A stretch of 64,000 nucleotides of DNA, from the NCBI GenBank assembly GCA_016714895.1, contig JADKBV010000011.1, forward strand, positions 434,001 to 498,000, in the 5' to 3' direction. The stretch's first letter is position 1, and every line of letters begins with the position of its first letter. The stretch comes from Saprospiraceae bacterium (GTDB lineage Bacteria; Bacteroidota; Bacteroidia; Chitinophagales; Saprospiraceae). Shown here piece after piece: positions 48,298-57,193 of this stretch. The translations under genes and the position numbers were made by a program. The notes below the pieces were generated by a model that worked only from the letters and a program-made list of their open reading frames with translations, was not told the DNA's origin and ran no database searches.

Positions 48298-49647
48298 ATG
48301 TTTAATAAAATCCTTATAGCCAACAGAGGTGAAATTGCATTGCGCATCATTCGTACCTGCAAAGAAATGGGCATCAAAACCGTTGCCATTTATTCTACCG
48401 CTGATAAAGAAAGCCTTCACGTGCGTTTTGCCGATGAAGCCGTTTGTATAGGCCCCGCTGCCTCTTCAGAATCATACCTCAACATCCCGAGGATCATGGC
48501 TGCTGTAGAGATTACCAACTCTGACGCCGTACATCCGGGTTATGGTTTTTTGGCAGAAAATGACAAATTTGCTGAAATCTGCCAACAATATGGCGTAAAA
48601 TTTATCGGACCCACAGCGGATATGATCCGCAAAATGGGAGACAAAGTGACCGCCAAAGAAACCATGATCAAAGCAGGAGTACCTGTTGTGCCTGGTTCCG
48701 GAGGATTGGTTAAAGATGTTCAGCAAGGTTTAAAAATCGCCAAAGGGATCGGTTATCCCGTAATGATCAAAGCTACTGCCGGTGGTGGTGGCAAAGGGAT
48801 GCGGATCGTACCCGGCGAAGACGAATTTGAAACTTTGTGGAATAGCGCCAAACAGGAAGCCAAAGCAGCTTTCGGCAACGATGGTATTTATATAGAAAAA
48901 TTTGTTGAAGAACCACGACATATCGAATTTCAGATTATTGGTGACCAATTCGGAAGAGTTATCCACCTTTCAGAAAGAGAATGTTCCATCCAACGAAGAC
49001 ACCAGAAATTGGTGGAAGAAAGCCCTTCACCGTTTTTGGATCAGGAACTTCGTGATAAAATGGGAGACGCCGCAGTGAAAGCCGGCAAATCCATCAACTA
49101 CGAAGGAGTAGGAACCATAGAGTTTTTGGTCGACAAACACAAAAACTTCTATTTCATGGAGATGAATACCCGGATTCAGGTAGAACATCCGGTAACCGAA
49201 GAAGTTATCGACCATGACCTCATCAAAGAACAAATCAAAGTAGCGGCAGGGATTGCCATTTCCGGCAAAAATTATTATCCGACCATGCATGCTATGGAAT
49301 GTAGGATCAACGCAGAAGATCCTTTAAATGGTTTCAGACCCAGCCCGGGAAAAATCACATCATTTCACAGTGCTAAAGGCCATGGTGTAAGGGTGGATAC
49401 CCACGTATATGCCGGATATTCCGTTCCGCCGTTTTATGACTCCATGATTGCCAAACTGATATGTAAAGCCCAAACCCGGGAAGAATGTATTAAAAAAATG
49501 CAACGGGCCCTGGATGAATTTGTCGTCGAAGGCATCAAAACCACCGTTCCTTTCCATAAGGCGTTGATGAAAAATGAAGCTTTCAGATCAGGTAAATTTG
49601 ATACCAGTTTCCTGAATACCTTTGACTTCGAACAGTGTGTTGAATAA
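48298..49647 (+). CDS. accC: Biotin carboxylase subunit of acetyl-CoA carboxylase
   Basis: 449 residues, standard length and unbroken. ATP-grasp landmarks: KILIANRGEIALRIIRTCKE at the N-terminus, Gly-rich loop TAGGGGKGMRIV (about 160-171), RDCSIQRRHQK-like ERECSIQRRHQKLVEE, and EMNTRIQVEHPVTE (about 287-300). It carboxylates biotin on AccB using ATP and bicarbonate, the first step of fatty acid synthesis. 51 bases after accB. Confidence 0.96.
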   Translation: MFNKILIANRGEIALRIIRTCKEMGIKTVAIYSTADKESLHVRFADEAVCIGPAASSESYLNIPRIMAAVEITNSDAVHPGYGFLAENDKFAEICQQYGVKFIGPTADMIRKMGDKVTAKETMIKAGVPVVPGSGGLVKDVQQGLKIAKGIGYPVMIKATAGGGGKGMRIVPGEDEFETLWNSAKQEAKAAFGNDGIYIEKFVEEPRHIEFQIIGDQFGRVIHLSERECSIQRRHQKLVEESPSPFLDQELRDKMGDAAVKAGKSINYEGVGTIEFLVDKHKNFYFMEMNTRIQVEHPVTEEVIDHDLIKEQIKVAAGIAISGKNYYPTMHAMECRINAEDPLNGFRPSPGKITSFHSAKGHGVRVDTHVYAGYSVPPFYDSMIAKLICKAQTREECIKKMQRALDEFVVEGIKTTVPFHKALMKNEAFRSGKFDTSFLNTFDFEQCVE

Positions 49648-49659
49648 CAGAACCATAAT

Positions 49660-51478
49660 ATGAGCGCCTTTTTCAGGCTCATTGCGAGGGTAGGTCGCTA
49701 CAAAAGACACTTTACACTCAGTATATTGTCCAATATAATGCTGTCGGTATTTACCGTGGTTAGCATTCCTTTGCTCATACCTTTTTTTCAGATGTTGTTT
49801 GAAAAAATGTTCCGGTCACAGAGCCGCCGACTACCCATGCGATCGATCAATGGGTCAATTACTACCTCAGTATGATGATCCAGGATGTCGGCAAAATCAA
49901 CGCTTTGATGTGGGTTTGCGGTATCATGATCATCGTTTTTTTTATCAAAAACGTATTCCGTTACCTGGCGACGTACTTTATGGCTCCGGTGCGCAACGGC
50001 ATCATTTACGATTTGCGCAAAGAACTTTTTGACAAATTTCTCGATCTGCCGCTCAGTTATTATTCCACAGAAAAAAAAGGAAAACTGCTGTCTTCGATGA
50101 CAACAGATGTTCAGGAGATCGAATGGTCCATTCTCAATGTGATTGATGCCATTTTTAAATCGCCCATCATCATAGCAGGAAGTATCTTTTTTATGATTTA
50201 CATAAGTCCGCAATTGACGGCTTTTGTTGCGATATTGTTGGTGTTTACCGCTTTTATCATCGGGGGTATTTCTAAAATCTCAAAAAGAGTCCGGAAAAGC
50301 GCAGGAAAAAGTCGCCGAACTCACCAGTACCCTGGAAGAAACCATTGGGGAATCCGGATTATCAAAGGTTTTGGCGCCGAAAAACATTTGTCCAAACGGT
50401 TTGAAAACGAAAACGACAGTTTCCGGAATATTCTGACGGCACTCATCTGGCGAAGAGATTTGTCCAGTCCCTTATCAGAATTTTTAGGTATTACCGTGGT
50501 AACTTTTTTATTGTATTACGGCAGTGTGTTGGTTTTTGAAGACAAACTCCAGCCGGAGACCTTTTTTACCTTTGTTTTTGCCTTTTATCAGGTCATCGAA
50601 CCCTCCAAAACCTTTGCCACAACCTATTACAATATACAAAAGGTTTGGGTGCTTTGGACAGAGTGGAGGCTATACTTTTTACACCCAATCCGATAGAAGA
50701 AAAAGAAAACGCAATTGATATTGACGGCTTTCAGTCTCATATTGTATTTGATAAAGTATCTTTTGCTTATCAAAATAATGACGAAGAAGTGCTCAGAGAT
50801 ATTTCGCTCACCATTCCCAAAGGAAAAATTGTCGCTATTGTAGGCCCTTCTGGTGCCGGAAAATCCACCCTTACGGATATGTTGCCTCGATTTTACGATC
50901 CTACCGGCGGAAAAATCCTGATCGACGGCAAAGACCTCAAAGATATTTCCCTTTCTTCATTGAGAGATCAGTTCAGTCTGGTCAGTCAGGAAGCCATATT
51001 GTTTCACGATACGGTGCGGAATAATATAGTTTTCGGAAAACAAGCTACCGAAGAAGAGATCATTCAGGCGGCCAAAGTCGCCAATGCCCATGATTTTATT
51101 TCGTCCATGCCGCAGGGTTATGATACGTTGATCGGTGACCGGGGTGTCAAACTCAGTGGAGGCCAAAGACAAAGGCTTACTATTGCCAGGGCCGTATTGC
51201 GCAACCCGGCGATATTGATATTGGACGAAGCGACATCAGCCCTTGATTCTGAGTCCGAAAGATGGGTCCAGGACGCTTTAACCCAACTGATGAATGGGAG
51301 AACATCGATTGTGATCGCTCATCGTCTCTCAACGATTCAGAATGCCGATATCATTGTCGTCATGGAAAATGGAAAAATCATCCAGATGGGCAATCATCAG
51401 GAACTTATTGCTGAAGATAACCTCTACCGCAAACTGGTCGAAATGCAGAATCTCGATCCGGGTGCCTTACAATCCTGA
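49660..51478 (+). CDS. MsbA-like ABC exporter, broken by about four frameshifts
   Basis: Three overlapping frames (49660-49875, 49872-50696, 50645-51478) rebuild one half-transporter of about 605 residues. Membrane part: RYKRHFTLSILSNIMLSVFTVV, YLATYFMAPVRNGIIYDLRKELFDKFLDLPLSYY. ATPase: Walker A GPSGAGKST, signature LSGGQRQRL, Walker B ILILDEATSALD and H-loop IAHRLST. Breaks: about 49,802-49,808 (A-run one short), 50,300 and 50,348 (the segment QEKVAELTSTLEETIG lies in another frame between them), and 50,640 (AAAAGG one A short). MsbA relatives flip lipid A or other lipids across the inner membrane. It follows accC by 12 bases. Confidence 0.9.
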
Positions 51479-51526
51479 TTTTCAAGAGTCGAAATAACGG
51501 TTTTATCTCAATCGGTATAATAACTT

Positions 51527-52222
51527 TTATACCACCGGCTCAGGCAAATATAAAGTTGTCTGATATTCCCGTTTTTTCTGATCGATCAACGAACCCAAAG
51601 CTCCGTTGAGGCTGCCTTGGGTGGCCAATGTCGGATGTGCCCAAAACATTTGTAAAATACCTTTATCGGCACAATGGTTGTGAAACCAGTCAATCGGCAG
51701 GTGGCAGGTGTTTTGTTCCATTGTTTCCACCAACTTTTGGCAGGCACACGGTCGAGGAAGTAAGCACCTGCCATACGACCTTTGGTGGCGGGGTAAAGTC
51801 GGGTATCAGGTTTTCGTTCGCTGCCTTTGACATAAGTCAGGCTGCTGTCTTCCAGAGAGACGATAAAGTTTTTATATTTTTTTTCCTCAATTTCGCGGAG
51901 GATAAATTGTAATTCATCGCAAAAAAACGATTCCAAAAAGATATCATCTTCAAAAATCAGGGCAAAAGGAATATCCTGTAACAGCATATCCCGGTAGCAG
52001 GAAATATGTTTGTAAGCGCAGGAAACCGCCGGAGACATAACGGAAAGCTCACCACTAAAAAGACGTTGATGTTCTTCGTGTGAGATGGTATCCATATCGC
52101 CATCCGTCATAAAACCGGTATCCGGAGAGCAGCATGCAAGTTCATTTGGCGGAGCATATGTGTTTTTTGCGTTCCTCCTGCGTTTTGACATGGATGATAT
52201 AAACGTTTACCTTGTTTATCAT
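51527..52222 (-). CDS. Glycosyltransferase family 25 (LPS-type), broken by frameshifts
   Basis: Three minus-strand frames combine. ATG at 52222 begins MINKVNVYIIHVKTQEERKKHI; a second frame (to 51586) holds the core; a third (from 51733 to 51527) gives the C-terminus QNTCHLPIDWFHNHCADKG. The core has GT25 landmarks: LSVMSPAVSCAYKHISCYRDML, the DxD-like IFEDDIFL and GRMAGAYFLDR. Breaks lie at about 52,145-52,175 and at 51,733 (A-run one short). Transfers a sugar, probably in lipopolysaccharide or glycan synthesis. Convergent with the ABC exporter gene. Confidence 0.8.
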
Positions 52223-52378
52223 GTGTAATAAGGCATAGTCATCCGTACGGATGTTTTTTAATTGTAAGGACGACACAAGATACAGCAATTTTGAAAATGG
52301 CCAAAATATAATCAATTGGCCAAGTTGTTAAACCTCAACCTTCCCGCTGACTAAAATGGATAAAAAAGGGAAAAACCG

Positions 52379-52973
52379 TTACATTTTATCCGGAGAAATT
52401 GGATTGGGAACGATGTTTTTAACAGGTTTAATACTTTTGAGATAGGTAAAAACGGCATGAATTTCTTCATCTGTAAGTGAAATATAATTTACCCAGGGCA
52501 TTGGAGGAAGGAGGGTACGGCTGCCGTCGAGACCTTTTGTTTTCCTTCTGTAAGCGCTTTTTTAAATTGTTCTTCAGACCAGTTGCCGATACCCGTTTCG
52601 TCCGGAGTCAGGTTGGCTGCAAAGGAGATACCCCAGGGTCCTGCTGCCGCGGTCAGGGTCGGGATAAAAACATGGCAAAACCTTCTTTGATCAGTTTGCT
52701 GTCAAAAGTGACAACGGGTCTGTCTGAAGGATAACCTGACAATAACAATTCTTCGATGATTTCCGGACCCTTGGGACCTACTTTTTTAGGTGAATGGCAG
52801 TCGTTACAACCCATGATTTCGACCAGATGTTTTCCATTTTTTATGACATCTTCTTCTGACACTTCAACGGTTGTTGTATCCTTTTTGGGATTTATTTTTT
52901 CACCACAGGAAACAAGATGTAAGGATATATTTGTCCCAAATATAAATACGAATAATAAGGTTGATTTTTGCAT
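52379..52973 (-). CDS. Lipoprotein-like c-type cytochrome, frameshifted
   Basis: ATG 52973 opens a lipoprotein signal (MQKSTLLFVFIFGTNISLHLVSC); the single heme site is CNDCH (IMGCNDCHSPKKVGPKG). The frame is lost at about 52,663 (a T-run, GTTTTTATCC, one T too long) and again near 52,531 (CAAAAGGTC, one A short). Read across these, it continues LTAAAGPWGISFAANLTPDETGIGNWSEEQFKKAL, then PPMPWVNYISLTDEEIHAVFTYLKS, ending at 52379. The C-terminal Met in PPMPW is a good axial ligand candidate. About 198 residues. Periplasmic electron carrier of unknown partner. Confidence 0.82.
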
Positions 52974-53659
52974 TATGTGTTTTTTAATGTATACTGAATG
53001 TATTGTTGGTTTTTTAAATATTTTTGATGGAACACAAAAACCGCAACAGAGCATCTCTTCAGGAGAGAAAATTGTTGTTTTATGATTCAAATCGCCAACA
53101 AAAGTATAAAAAGTTGATAAACGGCAAAATATTTCAAATATATTTTTAAAAATTGTCCTTAAGAATTAGGGGAAGGTAATAGGTTTTGCGGGATGTATAA
53201 AGTTATTTATTGTCAAAAATGGATTTCAGTAAAATCTAAAATCCGAGGCCATCATCTGCCGGCTAGCTGAGGAACGAAGACCGCTGGACGATGGATTGAG
53301 TAAAAGAAGATACGATCCTGTTTTGATTGCGTTAAGTCTTTCAACTGTTTTCGCTCAAGGGTGACTGACCGTTACCCGCCATTTGAGCCACCTACAAGGG
53401 CTCAAAATAGGAAGGAACCGCGAACTATGGCTCGCGGGTGGAGAATTAAAATAAATGTTAGGTGATAGGTATTAGGTTTTAGGCAGTTTTTCAAACCTTC
53501 CGAAGGTGTGGTCGACCCTGATTATCAATGCTGCGCATTGTCCGTTCATACCATCCCATCCCTTCCTTGAAATGGAAGGGTGACGCACAGGGTCTGGATT
53601 TTATGCGTAAATGCTTGTGGTTTTCTGGTTATCTTAACAAGGGGCGTAGCCCTGTAATC
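52974..53659. other. Intergenic region with 0.4-kb dispersed repeat
   Basis: AT-rich spacer to about 53,330, then the dispersed repeat listed separately. No gene seen. Confidence 0.5.
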
Positions 53660-53712
53660 TTAGTAGAAAATCAAAAAACGATAATTTGAGGGCGTTAGCC
53701 CTGAGTTCTTAG
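53340..53712 (+). repeat. 0.4-kb dispersed repeat, copy 2
   Basis: Order: AAGGGTGACTGACCGTTACC, GGGCTCAAAATAGGAAGGAACCGCG, GCGGGTGGAGAATTAA, a GTTAGGTGATAGGTATTAGG run, GGTGTGGTCGACCCTGATTATC, GGGTGACGCACAGGGTCTGG, then the GGGGCGTAGCCCTG / GAGGGCGTTAGCCCTGA doublet. All blocks occur in reverse-complement order at 23,655-24,055. A partial third copy lies at 54,385-54,480. Confidence 0.8.
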
Positions 53713-54052
53713 AATGAAGAGAGGTTTTAAGGGCGGAGAAATTACAGAGAATCAGTTTTTTATCTATCCTTTGATTTGGCTTTTGTCTGAAATCCCATAC
53801 AGACATAATATATATTGTTGATGTAGTTATTTTGTATATGATTCCATAATTTTCAAGGCAGAATATGCACATGCTGAAGATCAGTTTTTCTCCCTATAGC
53901 AGGAAATAATGATATGATATTTACCCTCATTTCTACCTCCTGGTAAAGCCACAAAGAATATGTTTCAGACTGGTTTCTTTGAATATAAAAAGCCAATATA
54001 TTTTCTAATTCCGAAATAGCAGTTTGAGACCAGATTATCTTTTTCGAACCAT
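53660..54052 (-). CDS. ParE/RelE-type toxin, frameshifted
   Basis: Reconstructed from three minus-strand frames. ATG 54052 gives MVRK; with one more A in CGAAAAAGATAATC it continues KIIWSQTAISELENILAFYIQRNQ...NIISLFPAIGRKTDLQHVHILP. Another frame continues LENYGIIYKITTSTIYIMSVWDFRQKP, the typical ParE C-terminal strands, and stops at 53660 after running into a dispersed repeat. About 100 residues belong to the family. Such toxins bind gyrase or cut mRNA on the ribosome; the subtype is not certain. It overlaps the upstream antitoxin gene. Confidence 0.7.
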
Positions 54053-54225
54053 TGTTTAAAATGATAAGTGCTTTCTGCCTCTGAAAATACATTTCCATTT
54101 TTAATGTCTTTTTCAGCCGATGTAACTGAAGATTTCATATCGTCTGATAGTGTGTAGACCTGATTTTTATTGCATAAATGACCAATCATTTCTTCAATTT
54201 CAATCAACAAATTTTCATCTTTCAT
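53965..54225 (-). CDS. Antitoxin partner of the ParE/RelE-like toxin
   Basis: Starts MKDENLLIEIEEMIGHLCNKNQVYTLSDDM, a helical acidic N-terminus, and continues SAEKDIKNGNVFSEAESTYHFKQWFEK, the 'G..is.eev...f..W' end usual for small antitoxins next to ParE. As given, the frame runs on to 53965 by reading through toxin sequence. Adding one A at 54,041-54,045 would end it at 54035 (63 residues) and also repair the toxin start, so the two genes overlap by a few codons. Likely neutralises the toxin and represses its own promoter. Confidence 0.65.
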   Translation of the reverse strand: MKDENLLIEIEEMIGHLCNKNQVYTLSDDMKSSVTSAEKDIKNGNVFSEAESTYHFKQWFEKDNLVSNCYFGIRKYIGFLYSKKPV

Positions 54226-54548
54226 GGATTTTATTTTCCAATAACTCTGGATCTCACGGGAACGGAAGGCATGGTAAAATTTTTAGCAAATATAAAGTTT
54301 TTTGAATCATTTATGAGTAAATATATGAATTTACTATAAAATTTTGAATTTGGTTTATATACAAATTAGCAATAAATGTCTTTTACCGCCATTTGAGCCC
54401 ACCTACAAGGGCTCAAAATAGGGAAAAGAACCGTGAACTATGGCTCATGGTGAAAAAAAATACATAGATGTTAGGTTTTTAGGATTGTTTATGGTGAAAA
54501 GTTTAAAGTTTAGGCGGTTTTATCGTAACTTCCGCGATATGTGCGACA

Positions 54549-54690
54549 AAAAATGGTTTTTTCAATGCTTCGCATTGGTGTTTTTTACTCATTTTGTCAA
54601 GCCACAAGCCGTTGTTTGTGGTTCCTTCATTACAGAGTGAAATCGTTCACTCTGTTCCCTTCTTTCAGTCAGGACCATTCCGTCATCTCC
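54549..54690 (+). repeat. Dispersed repeat shared with 63,866-64,000
   Basis: Blocks TTTTTTCAATGCTTCGCATTGG, CCACAAGCCGTTGTTTGTGG and GTGAAATCGTTCACTCTGTT recur in the same order and orientation at the right edge of the window with few differences. Each block is itself an imperfect hairpin. Confidence 0.75.
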
Positions 54691-54694
54691 ATAG

Positions 54695-54930
54695 TACCTC
54701 CAAGCCTTAAGGGCTTGAATCCGAATAACTCCGGGTGATACCCACGGGTTATCATGAACCGGTTCCCCAACCACAACGTGGTTGAATATCAATATTCTGA
54801 AATGTAATGGATAGAAATAAAAATTACCCCCGGACATTCAACCACTCCGTGGTTGGGGGGATTTGTCTTCCGGAACCCCGCATTTCATTCGGGGCTATTC
54901 ATATTTAATCCTTTCAGGATTGTTAAGCAA
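54695..54930 (-). repeat. Multi-hairpin dispersed repeat, copy 2 (inverted)
   Basis: AAGCCTTAAGGGCTT, CCGGGTGATACCCACGGG, CCAACCACAACGTGGTTGAA, TCAACCACTCCGTGGTTGGG, CCCCGCATTTCATTCGGGG and CCTTTCAGG, the same hairpins as 23,205-23,480 in reverse order. Confidence 0.75.
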
Positions 54931-55019
54931 TTAAAATTATTGACCCTCCGTGCGGCGCGTCGACCCAAATATCCAAATTCACAAATCGACACTTCAATGA
55001 AAACAGATCAGTAAAAATG

Positions 55020-55119
55020 TCAGAATCACGGATTAAACAGATGAAAGGATAGCACGGATTTATGTTTGGCGTAAATAAAAATCCGTGGAATCTGTAATCA
55101 ATAAAATCTGTGATTCTGA
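55020..55119. repeat. Long imperfect inverted repeat (TCAGAATCACGGATT type)
   Basis: Outer arms TCAGAATCACGGATT and AATCTGTGATTCTGA enclose a second pair (AGCACGGATTTAT / AAAAATCCGTGG), giving a 100-base fold. No gene inside. Confidence 0.65.
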
Positions 55120-55257
55120 TAATGATGGCCGATGATGTCGACCCACCTGCGCCGCCCCGACCCAACTTATCAAATAATCAAATAATCAACTTATCAAATA
55201 ACCAACTCATCAAATCGTCAAAAAAAAAGCCCCGCCGGATTGAGGCGTAGAAAGTAA

Positions 55258-55458
55258 TATTTTTCTCAAAATTATTCCCCAATCTCCTCCACCATTCAAA
55301 AATTTTATTTTAGTTTTTTTGTAGCACAAGGTAACGATAAGGATACAAACACTCTTTCTGAACAAAATAAATTCTTTTTGGAAAGGAAGATTATACAGAG
55401 TCTGCAAAGTTTGGAAAACCGGAAGTGTGACAGAGGTTTGTAGTGGGAATAAACAAGT
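55258..55458 (+). repeat. 200-bp direct repeat, copy 1
   Basis: Shares CCACCATTCAAAAATTTTAT, GTAGCACAAGGTAACGATA and CTTTCTGAACAAAATAAATTC with 60,706-60,903. Similarity stops at AATAAACAAGT, exactly at the GTT box that begins the HigBA unit (55457). Confidence 0.75.
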
Positions 55459-55527
55459 TCTACTCCACCACGAGAAAAATAGTTTGCCAAATATAGAAAC
55501 TTTACTTAGCTTTGCTGAAAATTTAGT

Positions 55528-55889
55528 TTGAAGAATTTTGAAACCATATTTTGGAAGCAGCTAAGGAGTTTATTGCCAGTCTCGATAAGAAATCGGCAAG
55601 TAAAGTCTTTTATAACATAGATATAGCAGAGCAAACCAACGATATGAAGATTTTCAAAAAACTTCAGGGTGAATCTGGGAAACCTAACGTAGTGGTTCGA
55701 CAAAAGTCAATTCAGGAGTAAATATTTAGAAACCAACATAGATTATTAGCTTTTTGGGATAAGTCAAATAATAAAAATACATTGGTCATTGCAACACATG
55801 GCTTTATAAAAAAGTCAAGTAAAGTGCCAAAAAATGAAATTCAAAAGGCTGAGAACATTAGAAGTGAGTATTTTGCATCAAAAAAATAA
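55528..55889 (+). pseudogene. higB: HigB/Gp49-like toxin, multiply frameshifted
   Basis: The family is clear despite breaks. Starting near TTG 55528: NFETIF, then (frame change) EAAKEFIASLDKKSASKVFYNIDIAEQTNDMKIFKKLQG, then a broken middle, then HRLLAFWDKSNNKNTLVIATHGFIKKSSKVPKNEIQKAENIR, stop at 55889. These are the hallmarks of phage Gp49-like/HigB toxins (ribosome-dependent mRNA interferases). At least three indels are needed (about 55,551, 55,675-55,735). Given the error pattern nearby, real decay versus sequencing error cannot be decided. The antitoxin gene follows by 23 bases. Confidence 0.75.
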
Positions 55890-55912
55890 AGATAAAATGG
55901 CAAATAAAAAAA

Positions 55913-56225
55913 ATGAAGACATATACCCTTGCTGACATGAAGGATATGTACATTTGGCAAACAAGGAACAAAAGATAGAGATGAATATGAGTATGAACTC
56001 AGGATGGATATCATTGGCAAAATGATAAAACAAGCACGTCAGGAGCGAAACTTAACGCAAGAACAATTAGGTGAACTAATCGGTGTTCAAAAGTCACAAA
56101 TTTCCAAACTTGAAAGCAGTGCAAACAGTGCAACAATAGATACCATAATCAAAGTTTTCAAAGCACTGAAGGCTGAAATAAATTTTCGTGTAAAACTTGA
56201 AAATGAATTTGTACAATTAATGTAA
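55913..56225 (+). CDS. higA: HigA-like XRE-family antitoxin (one frameshift near the start)
   Basis: The C-terminal 73 codons (from 56004) form an XRE helix-turn-helix: MIKQARQERNLTQEQLGELIGVQKSQISKLES. Upstream, ATG 55913 begins MKTYTLADMKDMY and, after a one-base shift near 55,950-55,957, continues FGKQGTKDRDEYEYELRMDIIG into the same frame. The full product is about 104 residues, the usual form of HigA antitoxins paired with Gp49-like toxins. It would bind the toxin and the operon promoter. A box GAGTAGAAC and an attC-like hairpin follow 12 bases after the stop. Confidence 0.82.
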
Positions 56226-56237
56226 AATGAAAGGCAA

Positions 56238-56308
56238 GAGTAGAACAATGGCTATGACGTGCAACTCTCTTATCGTCGAGCTGTCGCATAGCCCTGCCGT
56301 TGTGCTTC
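56238..56308 (+). repeat. attC-like site between HigBA and DUF6090 units
   Basis: Outer boxes GAGTAGAAC (56238-56246) and GTTGTGCTTC (56299-56308); inner arms GGCTATGACG (56250-56259) and TCGCATAGCC (56284-56293) pair with small offsets, leaving unpaired bases as attC hairpins do. GAGTAGAAC is complementary to GTTCTACTC (55457-55465) at the start of the HigBA unit. GTTGTGCTTC is complementary to GAAAGCACAAC (57085-57095) after the DUF6090 gene. These are the two boundary relations expected of integron cassettes. Confidence 0.65.
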
Positions 56309-56329
56309 ATAATAACCAACAGCTAACCA

Positions 56330-57064
56330 ATGATAAATATTTTTAATAAAATTAGACAAAAATTGCTTTCTGAAAACAAGTTCAACAAATATCTGATATA
56401 TGCAATTGGAGAAATTGTACTTATAGTTATTGGAATTTTGATTGCACTTTCTATCAATAACGCCAACGATGTTAAAAACAAACGTCAGAAGGAACTTATC
56501 CTTCTCACTGAAATGCGTCAGAATCTTCAAACAGACATTAGAGATCTCGATTTTAACATCAAAGGGAGTGCTAAAAGAATACAAGCCAACGAGATCATCT
56601 TAAAAACATTACAAGAGAGGGTGTCGATGCATGATTCCTTAAAGCCATACTATGCAAACATCATTGGCAATTTTCAATTAAGCAGCAACACTGCGGCCTG
56701 GGAAAATCTTAAATCTGTGGGAATGGATCTGGTTTCTAAAGATTCACTCAGAAATGCAATCTCCAACCTGTATACAGTCAGATATACCTACCTCGAAAAT
56801 GTTACCAAAGGATTGGACGATAATCAGCAATGGAATACCTTTTATCCACAGTTCCTTGACTTGATCAACGTAGAACAATTTTGGGTTTCCGCTGAGCCGG
56901 TAAGTCATGAGGCATTGATGGATAATCGGAAATTCCAGGAAACCCTTAAGATGAATCTGGTTATCCGTAACTATATGCTGAATCAATATAAAACGATTCA
57001 CAAGGATGTCAATTTGCTTCTGGACCAAATTGATAGGCACATTTTTACATTGAATAACGAATGA
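56330..57064 (+). CDS. DUF6090-family single-pass membrane protein
   Basis: 244 residues. Start MINIFNKIRQKLLSENKFNKYLIYAIGEIVLIVIGILIALSINNAND is the family signature: a short basic cytoplasmic head, a conserved YAIGEI helix and NN motif. The remaining 190 residues form a helical, presumably periplasmic, domain (LLTEMRQNLQTDIRDLDFNI). Function unknown. It sits alone between two complementary boxes (56299 and 57085), that is, as a single-gene cassette. Confidence 0.85.
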   Translation: MINIFNKIRQKLLSENKFNKYLIYAIGEIVLIVIGILIALSINNANDVKNKRQKELILLTEMRQNLQTDIRDLDFNIKGSAKRIQANEIILKTLQERVSMHDSLKPYYANIIGNFQLSSNTAAWENLKSVGMDLVSKDSLRNAISNLYTVRYTYLENVTKGLDDNQQWNTFYPQFLDLINVEQFWVSAEPVSHEALMDNRKFQETLKMNLVIRNYMLNQYKTIHKDVNLLLDQIDRHIFTLNNE

Positions 57065-57084
57065 TAAAGTGTTAAAAAAATAAC

Positions 57085-57130
57085 GAAAGCACAACAATAT
57101 ATAAGCGATAATGCTACCTAAATAGTCGTA
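57085..57130 (+). repeat. attC-like 5' half after DUF6090
   Basis: GAAAGCACAAC (57085-57095) is the complement of the GTTGTGCTTC box before DUF6090. It is followed by AATATATAAGCGATAATGC; the matching GTT end before the next gene is not evident, so this site may be incomplete. Confidence 0.5.
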
Positions 57131-57193
57131 CCTCTGCAGGTACTCACTTTTATTTTGCAGAACCGTCAGATTGAGACAAAATTATAAATCAAA

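Larger units (their letters stand above)
54226..55527. other. Repeat-rich gene-free region
   Basis: 1.3 kb of dispersed repeats: part of the 0.4-kb family (54,385-54,480), a 140-bp repeat shared with the window end (54,549-54,690), the multi-hairpin element (54,695-54,930), a CAGAATCACGGATT hairpin (55,020-55,119) and a 200-bp repeat shared with 60.7 kb. No gene supported. Confidence 0.6.
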
